A DNA stretch of 43,329 nucleotides, taken from assembly GCA_029560215.1 (NCBI GenBank), contig JAKPZB010000091.1, positions 1 through 43,329 of the forward strand, written 5' to 3'. Positions 23,101 through 29,957 of the stretch are shown piece by piece. Each line of letters opens with the position of its first letter. Position 1 is the first letter of the stretch. A program made the translations under genes and the position numbers. The notes beneath the pieces were generated by a model that was not told the origin of the DNA, made no database searches, and worked only from the letters and a program-made list of their open reading frames with translations. This stretch comes from Methanobacteriota archaeon (GTDB taxonomy: Archaea; Thermoplasmatota; Thermoplasmata; Methanomassiliicoccales; UBA472).

Positions 23101-24347
23101 CACTGGTCGGTGGTTCGGAATAGAACGGGAGATTTACAACGCCAGCAGTGGCCGAAACGGTGTTCGATGGTGCCGCTGAAGAACAAGCGGTCGTTGGCCT
23201 CCAGGTCCTTGAGCAGCTCCGGATTGGCCTTCTTTATGTGCATGCCGACGTACTTGCTTCCCACCAGCGGGGTGTACACCCCGGCCTCGTCGACCGGGCA
23301 GAAGGGCTCGAGCCCGAACTCCTTGCCCAGCTCGAAGTCCTCCGGGCCGTGGCCGGGGGCGATGTGCACCAGTCCGGTGTTGGAGGCCTCCACGTTCTTG
23401 GAGGGAAGGACCTTGTGCAGCCATTTTCCAGTGGCCTGCGCCTGATAGGGGACCATGTCGATGAAGGGGGTTATGTACTCCACTCCGACCAGGTCGTCGC
23501 CCTGGATGGTCTGGAGCACCTCATACTTCTCCCAGCCTCCCAGGTCCTTGATCTCCTCCTCCAGCCCCTTCATGATGATGACCGTGTCGGTGACCCCGAT
23601 GCGCCGGTAGCGCACCTTGACGTATTCGAAATCGGGGTGAGCGGCCACCGCCAGGTTGGCCGGCAACGTCCAGGGAGTGGTGGTCCAGATCAAGAGCGAG
23701 ACCTTGGGGTCGTCCTTCAGTCGGAACTTGACGTAGATCGAAGGGTCCTTCTCGTCCCAATAGTCGATCTCCGCCTCGGCCAGGGCGGTCTCGCAGCGCG
23801 GGCAGCCCGGAAGCACCCGGCTGGCCTTGATCAGAAGTCCTTTGTCGTAAGCGCGCTTGAGCGTCCACCAGGCCGCTTCTATGTAGCCCGGGGCGATGGT
23901 GAGGTACGGTCTATCCCAATCGAACCACACGCCCAGCTCTTTGAAGTCGGCGTTCATCTGCTTCTGGAAGTCCAGGGCGAAGTTCTTGCACGTACCGACG
24001 AAGCGGTCGATGCCGTACTCCTCGATCTCCTTCTTGTTCTTCACGCCTATGGACTTCTCCACCTTGACCTCGATGGGTAGCCCATGCATGTCGTAGCCAG
24101 GAGTATCGCTCACGTTGAACTTCTGCATGCGCTTGAACCGGACGATCATGTCCTTGATGGTCTTGTTCATCGCTGTGCCAAGGTGGATGTATCCAGTGGT
24201 GTAGGGAGGACCGTCCACGAAATAGAAGTCCGGGCCGGAGGCCCTGAGTTCCTTGGTCTTCTTGTACGCGTCGGTCTCCGCCCAAAGGGCCTGCACCGAC
24301 CTTTCCAGCGCGCTAGGGTTATAACTGCCTTGGACCTGCTTTATCAT
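20187..24347 (-). CDS. ileS: Isoleucyl-tRNA synthetase with C-terminal HhH, zinc-ribbon and DUF835 domains
   Basis: One uninterrupted 1386-codon frame. Residues 1 to about 1048 are an archaeal/eukaryotic-type IleRS: HIGH-like H-L-G-T at 55-58, the editing domain around 200-400, W-C-I-S-R-Q-R-Y-W-G at 456-465, M-S-K-S-K at 601-605, and the anticodon-binding region around 660-830. The normal enzyme ends near 1050. The extra ~340 residues comprise two helix-hairpin-helix units (about 1054-1110 with I-P-G-I, and 1137-1193 with V-P-G-L-G), a zinc ribbon with cysteines 1201, 1204, 1215 and 1218, and a DUF835 domain (1241-1386) ending near L-L-D-G-L-E-Y-L-I. DUF835 resembles a P-loop-less RecA/KaiC-type fold and is usual in archaeal regulatory proteins. 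The 3' end overlaps the Nudix fusion gene by 6 bases. Confidence 0.93.
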   Translation of the reverse strand: MIKQVQGSYNPSALERSVQALWAETDAYKKTKELRASGPDFYFVDGPPYTTGYIHLGTAMNKTIKDMIVRFKRMQKFNVSDTPGYDMHGLPIEVKVEKSIGVKNKKEIEEYGIDRFVGTCKNFALDFQKQMNADFKELGVWFDWDRPYLTIAPGYIEAAWWTLKRAYDKGLLIKASRVLPGCPRCETALAEAEIDYWDEKDPSIYVKFRLKDDPKVSLLIWTTTPWTLPANLAVAAHPDFEYVKVRYRRIGVTDTVIIMKGLEEEIKDLGGWEKYEVLQTIQGDDLVGVEYITPFIDMVPYQAQATGKWLHKVLPSKNVEASNTGLVHIAPGHGPEDFELGKEFGLEPFCPVDEAGVYTPLVGSKYVGMHIKKANPELLKDLEANDRLFFSGTIEHRFGHCWRCKSPVLFRTTDQWFLRVTQVKNQMLEEIEKVRWTPDWAGSSREYDWAMNARDWCISRQRYWGIPIPVWTCSCGEIRVVGMTDELKGAEGYVEDMELHRPWIDSVKLVCPKCGGKMSRVPDVLDVWFDSAVASWAQLGFPKRRDAFERLWPAKFIVEAHDQTRGWFYSQLAAGVIAFGRAPYESVLMHGWMLDGQGQPMSKSKGNVVEPGKVIKEHGADALRFYLLKTSAPWEDIPFQMEGVKNARKTLNVFWNVVNFATTYMAIDRFEPQRITKEAVRAHLKQEDIWLISRTEKLKNEFTRQVNALELHKAGRALEEYILDDLSRWYVRLIRDRMWSEEGDAGKLAAYRTLYDAIMETTLLLAPICPHLAEEVYRHMDGSKPTVHMMDWPNSDLTKVDERLEKAMSMVQEIVETVTRERQLKNVKLRWPMKRVVIKVDSNDTLIALRALEDILKSQANVKEVEYVGTGEEWSETVLNVVPNPMAIGKVYRQWASKIAVLLQSRPAGLIKESMQRGEYSLGIEGQLVKIEPNMVSFTVSLPKDVYAATFSGGELYLDFEVTREIEAEGFSREIIRRIQQTRKEMKLDVEEFIKVEVRADAKLAEYIKMWKQHIMSEVRSKSLELVMEVHGDQVGKWEIEGEKVEMGITSMNLKDSIKELAKIPGITAKAAEALVDAGVRTEADLKQLGEDKIEEMTKLPKADVRRALHHSDRAVEVCKAVPEGTGKTMDKAEMAPYLLRIPRMNELKAEMLYDAGYDSLDRLQAADREELKSVPGLGSKTIDEILRYIADGGFQRCTPCAKCGREVSAKDLNCPSCGASLRVEVVEEETEAPKVQGLQDGYSYLIKDDRSDRSYELFMEQLKKGKRGFCITRNYPVKIRGKYELGETPIVWLSNVGKEDSLRPKDLEKLNYSLEQFLTQGQGVVLLDGLEYLITNNNFLTVLRFVQSLRDQVAINNSIMMMVLNPSTLDANELNLLEKEVDGTL

Positions 24348-24381
24348 CGCCGTCCCTTTACGCCCCTATTGGCCAACTTCC

Positions 24382-24388
24382 TTTTAAA
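24382..24388 (-). promoter_or_regulatory. TATA-like element of ileS
   Basis: On the minus strand this reads TTTAAAA, about 38 bases before the ATG at 24347. AAAGGG just before the start codon is a likely ribosome site. It sits in the 83-base gap after fen, so ileS can be transcribed on its own. Confidence 0.5.
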
Positions 24389-24430
24389 CCCGTTGGTCCT
24401 GGCTACGCGTCATCGCATCCTCCGGACGGC

Positions 24431-25441
24431 TCAGAACATGTCGAGGCGCATTTGGTCCTTCTTGCCGGAGGAGAACTTGTCCAAGGCCCCGTTCACCCTT
24501 TTCTCGGAGAACCCGTACTCTCCGCAGAGCATATCCAGCACCTTCTGGCGGTTCGGCGGGCTCCAGACCAGGCGATAATCGTCGGTGCGTTCATAGTCCA
24601 GGAATATCGAGCGCACCCGCTCCATCTCCTGGTCCTCCAGGCCCAGCGAGCGCAATGCCCCGGTCAGCGTCCCGTGCTGCTTGATCAGCTTGAGCGCTTT
24701 CCTCGGCCCGATGCCCATCACCCCCGGGTGAAAGTCCGTTCCGACCAGGATGCAGAGGTCCACCAGCTGCTTCCCGTTGAGCCCCAGGGCCGCCAGGGTC
24801 TCCTCGCGGTCGATGATCTGCATGCGCACCTCGCGGTACTCGTCCCTTCCTGGCATCTTGCGCCTTCCTGAAAGGGTGAGGTTGCGCACCAGCCGCGGGG
24901 CGCCGAAAAGAAGCGAATCGAAGTCCTGGGAGGCCGAGGCCCAGACATCCCCTTTGGCGCACATGTAGGCGGCCTGCGCCTCGCCTTCCTCGGGGGCTTG
25001 CACCACCGGAATGCCCAGGTGGGTCAAGAGGATGCGCGAGGATTCCACGATCTCATTGGTGATACGCGAGGACTGGGTGGCCTTGGAGTAGGCCTTCCGT
25101 ACATCGCCCTCGGCCTTGGCCTGCTCCCATTCCTTCTTGGCCGTCTCCCTCCTTTCCCGGCGCTCCCGGATGGTGGCGTCCTTCTTCTCCGGGGGGATGC
25201 CGTCGAAGACGTAGGCGGGCCGCAGCCCCATCTCCATCAGGTTGGCGTTGCGGTTGAGCAGACCCTCGAGGTGCGAGGTGATCCTACCCCGGGGGTCCAT
25301 GAGCGGGGTCCCGTCCGGCTGCCTGATCACCGATAGGAACTGATAGATGGCGTTGTAGGCGTCGATGGCCACGGTCCTTCCCATGAGGTCCCGCGGCTCC
25401 AGGTCCTTGGCCGCGACGAGGTCGGATAGGTTTACGCCCAT
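24431..25441 (-). CDS. fen: Flap endonuclease 1 (FEN-1)
   Basis: This 336-residue structure-specific nuclease removes 5' flaps during Okazaki-fragment maturation and base-excision repair. The N-terminal M-G-V-N-L-S-D-L, the V-A-I-D-A-Y-N-A-I-Y-Q metal site near 25-35, V-F-D-G-I-P-P-E-K-K near 80, E-A-P-E-E-G-E-A-Q-A-like acidic cluster near 150, S-Q-D-F-D-S-L-L-F-G near 173, and the G-T-D-F-H-P-G-V / G-I-G-P-R-K-A-L helix-hairpin region near 230 are all present. The C-terminal Q-M-R-L-D-M-F is a PCNA-binding PIP box. The ATG at 25441 is chosen because the mature protein must begin with M-G. Upstream residues in the frame are not family-like. Confidence 0.96.
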   Translation of the reverse strand: MGVNLSDLVAAKDLEPRDLMGRTVAIDAYNAIYQFLSVIRQPDGTPLMDPRGRITSHLEGLLNRNANLMEMGLRPAYVFDGIPPEKKDATIRERRERRETAKKEWEQAKAEGDVRKAYSKATQSSRITNEIVESSRILLTHLGIPVVQAPEEGEAQAAYMCAKGDVWASASQDFDSLLFGAPRLVRNLTLSGRRKMPGRDEYREVRMQIIDREETLAALGLNGKQLVDLCILVGTDFHPGVMGIGPRKALKLIKQHGTLTGALRSLGLEDQEMERVRSIFLDYERTDDYRLVWSPPNRQKVLDMLCGEYGFSEKRVNGALDKFSSGKKDQMRLDMF

Positions 25442-25505
25442 ATCGATCGAGGAGGTTATCCCTCTCGGCCATAAAGTTATTGTCCAAGTCACGAATGATT
25501 TCATC
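25442..25505. promoter_or_regulatory. Shared divergent promoter of fen and the TRAM gene
   Basis: In this 64-base spacer CATAAAGTT/AACTTTATG at about 25470-25478 lies about 32 bases from both start codons. It can be read as a TATA box in either direction, suggesting leaderless or near-leaderless transcripts and competition for TBP. Confidence 0.45.
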
Positions 25506-25715
25506 ATGCGCGACGAGCACGGCGAACCCGGAAGGAGGCCGGTGACGGAAGGCCAGACCTACGAGGTGAAGATCACCGACATCGGCGAAAGGGGTGACGG
25601 GATCGGAAAGATAGACGGTCTGGTGATAATCGTCCCCGATGCCACGCCGGGGGAGACGGTGAAGGTGCGCATCTCCCGGGTGGAGAGAAAGGTGGCGTTC
25701 GGCCGGAAGGTCTGA
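25506..25715 (+). CDS. Stand-alone TRAM domain protein
   Basis: This 69-residue protein consists almost entirely of a TRAM/OB RNA-binding domain. G-Q-T-Y-E-V-K-I-T-D-I-G-E-R-G at about residues 16-30, the G-D-G-I-G-K-I-D-G loop, and V-K-V-R-I-S-R-V near the end match the family. Archaeal stand-alone TRAM proteins are known as RNA chaperones that act like bacterial cold-shock proteins in methanogens and haloarchaea. The ATG at 25506 begins the family-like region. The longer upstream reading is antisense to fen. Confidence 0.88.
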   Translation: MRDEHGEPGRRPVTEGQTYEVKITDIGERGDGIGKIDGLVIIVPDATPGETVKVRISRVERKVAFGRKV

Positions 25716-25883
25716 TCAGTCTTCGGCCTTGGGAATATAGAGCATGGTGAGCCCTACGCCCAGCCAGATGACGGCGAGCATGATCACCCAGATGCTAGGC
25801 GTGATCAACAGAGCGGCCAATAGGAACAACAGCGGGGCGATGACAGTGAGGAAGATCACCATCTGCCTTCCAGACATCTTCAT
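25716..25883 (-). CDS. Small two-helix membrane protein
   Basis: This frame encodes about 55 residues, M-K-M-S-G-R-Q followed by two hydrophobic stretches (about 8-28 and 30-49) broken by T-P-S-I, and a polar end K-A-E-D. GGGGAG lies 8 bases before the ATG at 25883. An ATG two codons earlier (25889) is too close to it. The stop abuts the TRAM gene stop, so the genes converge without a spacer. No family is recognised. The positive-inside pattern suggests both ends are cytoplasmic. Confidence 0.65.
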   Translation of the reverse strand: MKMSGRQMVIFLTVIAPLLFLLAALLITPSIWVIMLAVIWLGVGLTMLYIPKAED

Positions 25884-25932
25884 GTACATCGCTCCCCGGA
25901 TAGCCGCCCTTTCGATATGAACTTTCCTGCGC

Positions 25933-26343
25933 TCAGTCCAGTTCCTTCTTCTTGTTCACGAACTTGATCCCCGCCCAGTCCTCGTCCAGGGAGGAGATCT
26001 TGACCTCGGCCATGCCGTGTCCGGTGCCCACCTCGCGGACGGTGACCCCGACGAGATCGGAATCGATCTTCGAGGAGGTCCTGGGGTAGGATATCCAGAT
26101 GATGCCTTCCCTCTTCAGGGCACGCATGAGCTTGGGGAATTCCTTGCGCAGTTCGTCCTCGGAGGTGGTGAAGAGCTGAATGAAATCCAGGTCGGTATCC
26201 CCGCTGCCGGCCTCGATCACGTTCTTGGGGAGGCGTCCCAAGGCCATATCGTACTTGGAAGGTGCGTTTATGATGCGTATCCTCTGACCTTCCTTAATTC
26301 CCAGCTTGGCCACCAGTGATTTCTTGGAACCTATTCTCGCCAT
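25933..26343 (-). CDS. DUF3052 family protein
   Basis: The 136-residue soluble protein shows the DUF3052 layout. An N-terminal L-G-I-K-E-G-Q-R-I-R-I-I-N-A-P strand pair (about 14-28) is followed by a D-L-D-F-I-Q-L-F segment near 53, then I-I-W-I-S-Y-P-R-T-S-S-K near 81-92 and V-G-V-T-V-R-E-V-G. The W-I-S-Y-P block is the most diagnostic part. Family function is unknown and no catalytic residues are established. The ATG at 26343 is about 40 bases downstream of a TATA-like TATTTAAA (26379-26386). It probably forms its own transcript, possibly running on into the small membrane protein gene. Confidence 0.82.
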   Translation of the reverse strand: MARIGSKKSLVAKLGIKEGQRIRIINAPSKYDMALGRLPKNVIEAGSGDTDLDFIQLFTTSEDELRKEFPKLMRALKREGIIWISYPRTSSKIDSDLVGVTVREVGTGHGMAEVKISSLDEDWAGIKFVNKKKELD

Positions 26344-26447
26344 GATCGGACCATTCCCGCGATTTGTAAAACCCTATCGTTTAAATACGACAAGGTTCGC
26401 CCTAGATTTCGGTTCACCGTTATTATACTTGCTATTGAAAATCGCTT
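26344..26447 (-). promoter_or_regulatory. Promoter region of the DUF3052 gene and 3' end of rpe
   Basis: In this 104-base spacer the minus-strand TATTTAAA at 26379-26386 lies about 36-40 bases before the DUF3052 ATG. The AT-rich remainder near 26400-26447 includes short A runs on the plus strand (T runs on the minus strand) that may end rpe transcription. No gene is visible. Confidence 0.45.
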
Positions 26448-27095
26448 TCAATACTTGTGCCAAAGGTCGATCTCGGCCGCCATGTCCTTGGCCTTGAACA
26501 AGGCCGATCCGGCGGCCAGCACGGTGGCGCCGTTCTCCACGCACAGCTTTCCGGTCTCCCGGTTGACGCCGCCATCGATGACGATCTCGAAATCCAGCTT
26601 GTTGTCGTCCCTGATCCGGCGGGACCGCGATATCTTCGGCAGAACGTCCGACCGGAAGGATTGGCCGCCGAAGCCGGGCTGAACGGTCATGATCAACAGC
26701 AGATCGATGTCCCCAAAATAGGGTTCCACCTTGGCCAGCTCGGTTCCGGGATTGAGGGATATCCCGGCCTTCATCCCCAGTCGCTGGATGTGGGCGAGAA
26801 CGCCCTTGACGTCATGGGTGGCCTCCACATGCACCGTGAGATAATCGGCCCCGCACTCCGCGAAGCGCTCCACATACCTCTCAGGCATCTCGATCATCAG
26901 GTGCACGTCAAAAGGTATCTTGGCGTGCGGCCGCAAAGCCTTGATCACCTCCGGACCGATGGTCAGGTTGGGAACGAACACCCCGTCCATGACATCCACG
27001 TGTATCCAGTCGGCCTTGGCCGCCTCGACCCGGCGAACCTCGTCGCCCAGCCGGGCGAAATCGGCGGAAAGTATCGATGGGGCTACCTTGACCAT
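26448..27095 (-). CDS. rpe: Ribulose-phosphate 3-epimerase
   Basis: The 215-residue TIM-barrel enzyme interconverts ribulose 5-phosphate and xylulose 5-phosphate. The signatures are present in order: P-S-I-L-S-A-D-F near 6-13, H-V-D-V-M-D-G-V-F-V-P-N near 32-43, D-V-H-L-M-I near 63, M-T-V-Q-P-G-F-G-G-Q-S-F near 136-147, and I-D-G-G-V-N near 172-177. The catalytic aspartates (in V-D-V-M-D and I-D-G-G) and metal-ligand histidines are kept. It would supply pentose phosphates in an archaeon. No other pentose pathway genes are adjacent. The start is the ATG at 27095. A TATA-like AGTATTTTTA lies about 45 bases upstream. Confidence 0.95.
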   Translation of the reverse strand: MVKVAPSILSADFARLGDEVRRVEAAKADWIHVDVMDGVFVPNLTIGPEVIKALRPHAKIPFDVHLMIEMPERYVERFAECGADYLTVHVEATHDVKGVLAHIQRLGMKAGISLNPGTELAKVEPYFGDIDLLLIMTVQPGFGGQSFRSDVLPKISRSRRIRDDNKLDFEIVIDGGVNRETGKLCVENGATVLAAGSALFKAKDMAAEIDLWHKY

Positions 27096-27162
27096 GATGG
27101 GACCTCGGAACGGTCTGGAGATGGTCCCCAGGCTAAAAATACTTTGGATTCCCGCCTTTCGG

Positions 27163-27579
27163 TCAAGGGACCAGCAGCAGTGGGACCTTGATGTTCTGGG
27201 ATACCTGGCCTGAGACGCCTCCCAGGGAGATGGCCGGCGAGCTTCCCGATCCCTTGCGGCCCATGATCACCAGATGATGTTTCCCGGACATCTTCAGGAT
27301 GGCCTCCGCCGGATTCCCGGTCAGCACGCTCAGGCAATGTTCCACACCCGATTCCTTTAGCAGCGAGGCGGCGGCGCGGGACTTGGCCTTGGCGATGGCC
27401 TCCACGTCGCAGACCGGGGCGGTCTTCTCCATGAAGTAGTCGCAGTCCATGGGCGTCACCACCACCAGCAAGGTCACGCAACCGTCTACCGACACCAGGA
27501 GGTCGCGGGCGAACTCCACCGCCCTGAGGGAGTTCTCCGAGCCGTCAACGCAGACCAGGACCTTGCGCCTGTCGTTCAT
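27163..27579 (-). CDS. Universal stress protein (UspA family)
   Basis: The 138-residue single-domain protein begins K-V-L-V-C-V-D-G-S-E-N-S-L-R-A and ends with the nucleotide-binding stretch M-G-R-K-G-S-G-S-S-P-A-I-S-L-G-G-V-S and V-P-L-L-L-V-P. The G-x2-G-x9-G pattern of ATP-binding UspA proteins is kept, with Gly where Ser or Thr usually follows. ATP or cAMP binding is likely and the precise role is unknown. The ATG at 27579 lies about 28 bases from a minus-strand TATA-like GCTTATTG, so the message may be leaderless. Confidence 0.92.
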   Translation of the reverse strand: MNDRRKVLVCVDGSENSLRAVEFARDLLVSVDGCVTLLVVVTPMDCDYFMEKTAPVCDVEAIAKAKSRAAASLLKESGVEHCLSVLTGNPAEAILKMSGKHHLVIMGRKGSGSSPAISLGGVSGQVSQNIKVPLLLVP

Positions 27580-27661
27580 GATAATCGATTCCTCGCTCGG
27601 GCAATAAGCATATCCCCCGGGGGGACAATCCTATTATATCCATAAGGGAGGTTCCAGGTCC
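27580..27661. promoter_or_regulatory. Divergent promoters of usp and the small zinc-protein gene
   Basis: In this 82-base spacer the minus-strand CAATAAGC at 27602-27609 serves usp. The plus-strand ATTATAT at 27633-27639 is about 26 bases before the ATG at 27662. GGGAGG at about 27646-27651 is a possible ribosome site if transcription starts earlier. Confidence 0.45.
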
Positions 27662-27877
27662 ATGGCGGAAGCTCGTCACGCTACCAAGGCCAGCAGGGCC
27701 TGCGATGTCAAGGGATGCGGTTCCGAGGCCGAGCGCTCCATATCCGGGGATGCGGCCAGCGAAGCCAAGCTCAAGGTCGATGAAGGCCTGAAGCGGGTGC
27801 ACCTGTGCAAGGACCACTATCGGGAGTACAAGAAGGGCTCCCGGAAGGAGCGGGAGCTGGAATCCCTCGGAAGGTGA
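27662..27877 (+). CDS. Small predicted zinc-binding protein
   Basis: This 71-residue, highly charged protein has C-D-V-K-G-C at about residues 14-19 and H-L-C-K-D-H-Y near 47-53, a C-x4-C...C-x2-H arrangement that could bind one zinc ion. The C-terminal third is Lys/Arg/Glu-rich. Similar short cysteine-histidine proteins are common in Thermoplasmatota and other archaea, with unknown function. It has its own promoter signal and lies 40 bases before the MFS gene, which has a separate TATA-like AATAATATC. Confidence 0.65.
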   Translation: MAEARHATKASRACDVKGCGSEAERSISGDAASEAKLKVDEGLKRVHLCKDHYREYKKGSRKERELESLGR

Positions 27878-27917
27878 TTCAGCAAAGAATAATATCCTTT
27901 AAGGATTCCCCCGGGTC

Positions 27918-29024
27918 ATGAAGGCAGGCTATATCCAGTTGCTCTCCAGCGCCGGTCTGTCCGGCGCCGCTCTGCTCATCCCCAACATGCTGAGGGACGA
28001 GCTGGGCGCCAACACCATGGAGATCGGCCTGATCACCGCCTCCTTCAATCTCGCCCTTTTCTTATCGTCCTACATCTTCGGAAGGGCCTCCGACGTGCAC
28101 GGACGGAAGCTGTATCTTCAGGGCGGTCTCGCCCTCACGACCATATCCCTCTTCCTGCTGGTGTTCGCCAACAGCAAGGAGACCATCGCCGTGGTCCGCA
28201 TCATGATCGGGCTGTGCGCCGGTATCTATCCATCGGCTCTGCTGACCTATGTTTACGAGACTGAAGGGAAGATAGGCAAGTTCACCGCCTACGGCAGCCT
28301 CGGTTTCGGCATCGGAACGTTCATCGCCGGGTTGCTTACGATCTATTATGAGATATTCCTCGTCAGCGGGTTGATGCTGCTGGTGGCCTACGTCATCTCC
28401 ACCCGCATGATGTTCACCAGTGAGAAGGTGCATCAGGTCCCGCTGTTCCCGGCGGCGATGATCCGGCACAATTATCCGGTGTACCTGTCGATCATGTTCA
28501 GGCACACCGGCGCCAACATGATATGGGTGGTCTACCCGCTGTTCCTGGCCGACCTGGGGGCGACACCTCTCTTCATCGGCTTCGTCTACGGCATCAACGC
28601 CATCGGCCAATACATCTTCATGCGCTTCATCGACCGTTTCAAGACCTATCACCTGGTGATGGCCGGTTTCGTCTTCTCCATCATCACCTTCCCATCATAC
28701 ACCCTGGCCACCCGCCCCGAGGAGATCATCCCCATGCAAGTGTCCCTCGCCGCCGCCTGGTCCTGCCTTTACGTCGGCTCGATCAAATACCTCATGGAGA
28801 GGAACGAGGAGAAGGGGACCTCGTCCGGACTGCTGCAGTCCTTCCTGAGCATCTCGGCCATCATCGGCGCCCTGGTCGGCGGGATAACCGTCTACGCCCT
28901 CGGTTATCACGGCTCGATGTTAATCGCCACCGCTCTGGCCATCATCGGTTTCCTCATCTTCATCGTGGGCAACAGCTTCATGAACCGTAAGGAGAAAGGC
29001 GTTATAGCCCCCAAGGGGGTTTAG
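27918..29024 (+). CDS. MFS transporter
   Basis: The 368-residue protein has about eleven or twelve hydrophobic segments. The MFS signature G-R-A-S-D-V-H-G-R-K-L is at about 55-65. The central cytoplasmic loop (about 170-185) is short. Family members export or import small solutes. The substrate is unknown. The start is the ATG at 27918, about 30 bases downstream of a TATA-like element near 27889-27897. It ends 6 bases before RNase Z, so the two are probably cotranscribed. Confidence 0.88.
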   Translation: MKAGYIQLLSSAGLSGAALLIPNMLRDELGANTMEIGLITASFNLALFLSSYIFGRASDVHGRKLYLQGGLALTTISLFLLVFANSKETIAVVRIMIGLCAGIYPSALLTYVYETEGKIGKFTAYGSLGFGIGTFIAGLLTIYYEIFLVSGLMLLVAYVISTRMMFTSEKVHQVPLFPAAMIRHNYPVYLSIMFRHTGANMIWVVYPLFLADLGATPLFIGFVYGINAIGQYIFMRFIDRFKTYHLVMAGFVFSIITFPSYTLATRPEEIIPMQVSLAAAWSCLYVGSIKYLMERNEEKGTSSGLLQSFLSISAIIGALVGGITVYALGYHGSMLIATALAIIGFLIFIVGNSFMNRKEKGVIAPKGV

Positions 29025-29030
29025 GTAGCC

Positions 29031-29939
29031 ATGGACCTGACATTCCTGGGCACCGGCGGGAGCGTTCCCACCACCAAGCGCAACACGGTGTCCATAGCCT
29101 TGCGGTTGGGCCCGGAGGTTCTGATGTTCGATTGCGGGGAGGGCACCCAGAGGCAACTGATGGCCTCCTCGGTGTCCTTCATGAAGATCACCAGGATCTT
29201 CATCACCCATCACCACGGAGATCACTTCCTGGGGTTGCCGGGGCTCATCCAATCCATGAACTTCTACGGTCGGGAAGCCCCCCTTGACATCTACGGGCCG
29301 GACGGCACTCGGGAGATGGTAAAAACCGTTCTGGGATTGGGGATATTCGACCGGATGTATGAGGTCAAGGGGCATGACCTGGCTCCGGGCGACGTAGTCG
29401 TCGGTGAAGGTTACAAGGTCGTCGCCATCAAGGTCGAGCACACCATCCCCGCGCTCGGTTACGTGTTCCAGGAGGACGACCGTCCCGGGCGCTTCGATCC
29501 CGAGCGGGCCAAGGCTCTGGGGGTCAAGGAAGGTCCCAGCTTCTCCCGCCTGGTGGAAGGCCACCCGGTCAAGGTGGGCGGGTCCACGGTCACTCCGGAC
29601 ATGGTCATGGGGCCGGCCCGCAAGGGCCTCCGTCTGGTCTACAGCGGGGACACCGCCCCCTGTTCCGAGCTGGAAGCGGCTTGCAAAGGCGCCGATGTGC
29701 TGGTCCATGAGGCCACCGTCGCCTCCGACCTGGAGGCCAAGGCCAGGGAGTTCGGGCACAGCACGGCCAAGGACGCGGCGTTGCTGGCGAGGGAGTCGCG
29801 GGCGGGCGTTCTGTACCTGGTCCACATCAGCGGTCGTTACGATGGGGCCGAGGTCCTTATCGAGGAGGCCCGCGGAATATTCGAGAACACGTGCGTACCG
29901 AACGACCTGGAATCATTCGTTCTCCGCGTCGACCGTTAA
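29031..29939 (+). CDS. rnz: Ribonuclease Z (tRNA 3' endonuclease)
   Basis: The 302-residue metallo-beta-lactamase-fold enzyme cleaves the 3' trailer from pre-tRNAs, needed here because the tRNA in this window has no encoded CCA. The N-terminal F-L-G-T-G-G-S-V-P-T, the zinc motif T-H-H-H-G-D-H with His60, His62, Asp64 and His65, the Y-S-G-D-T metal ligand region near 203-207, and H-E-A-T near 225 are all present. Length and motif order fit the short RNase Z form. The ATG at 29031 follows AGGTAG and lies 6 bases after the MFS stop. Confidence 0.96.
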   Translation: MDLTFLGTGGSVPTTKRNTVSIALRLGPEVLMFDCGEGTQRQLMASSVSFMKITRIFITHHHGDHFLGLPGLIQSMNFYGREAPLDIYGPDGTREMVKTVLGLGIFDRMYEVKGHDLAPGDVVVGEGYKVVAIKVEHTIPALGYVFQEDDRPGRFDPERAKALGVKEGPSFSRLVEGHPVKVGGSTVTPDMVMGPARKGLRLVYSGDTAPCSELEAACKGADVLVHEATVASDLEAKAREFGHSTAKDAALLARESRAGVLYLVHISGRYDGAEVLIEEARGIFENTCVPNDLESFVLRVDR

Positions 29940-29957
29940 TTCTTTTAGGAATATTTA

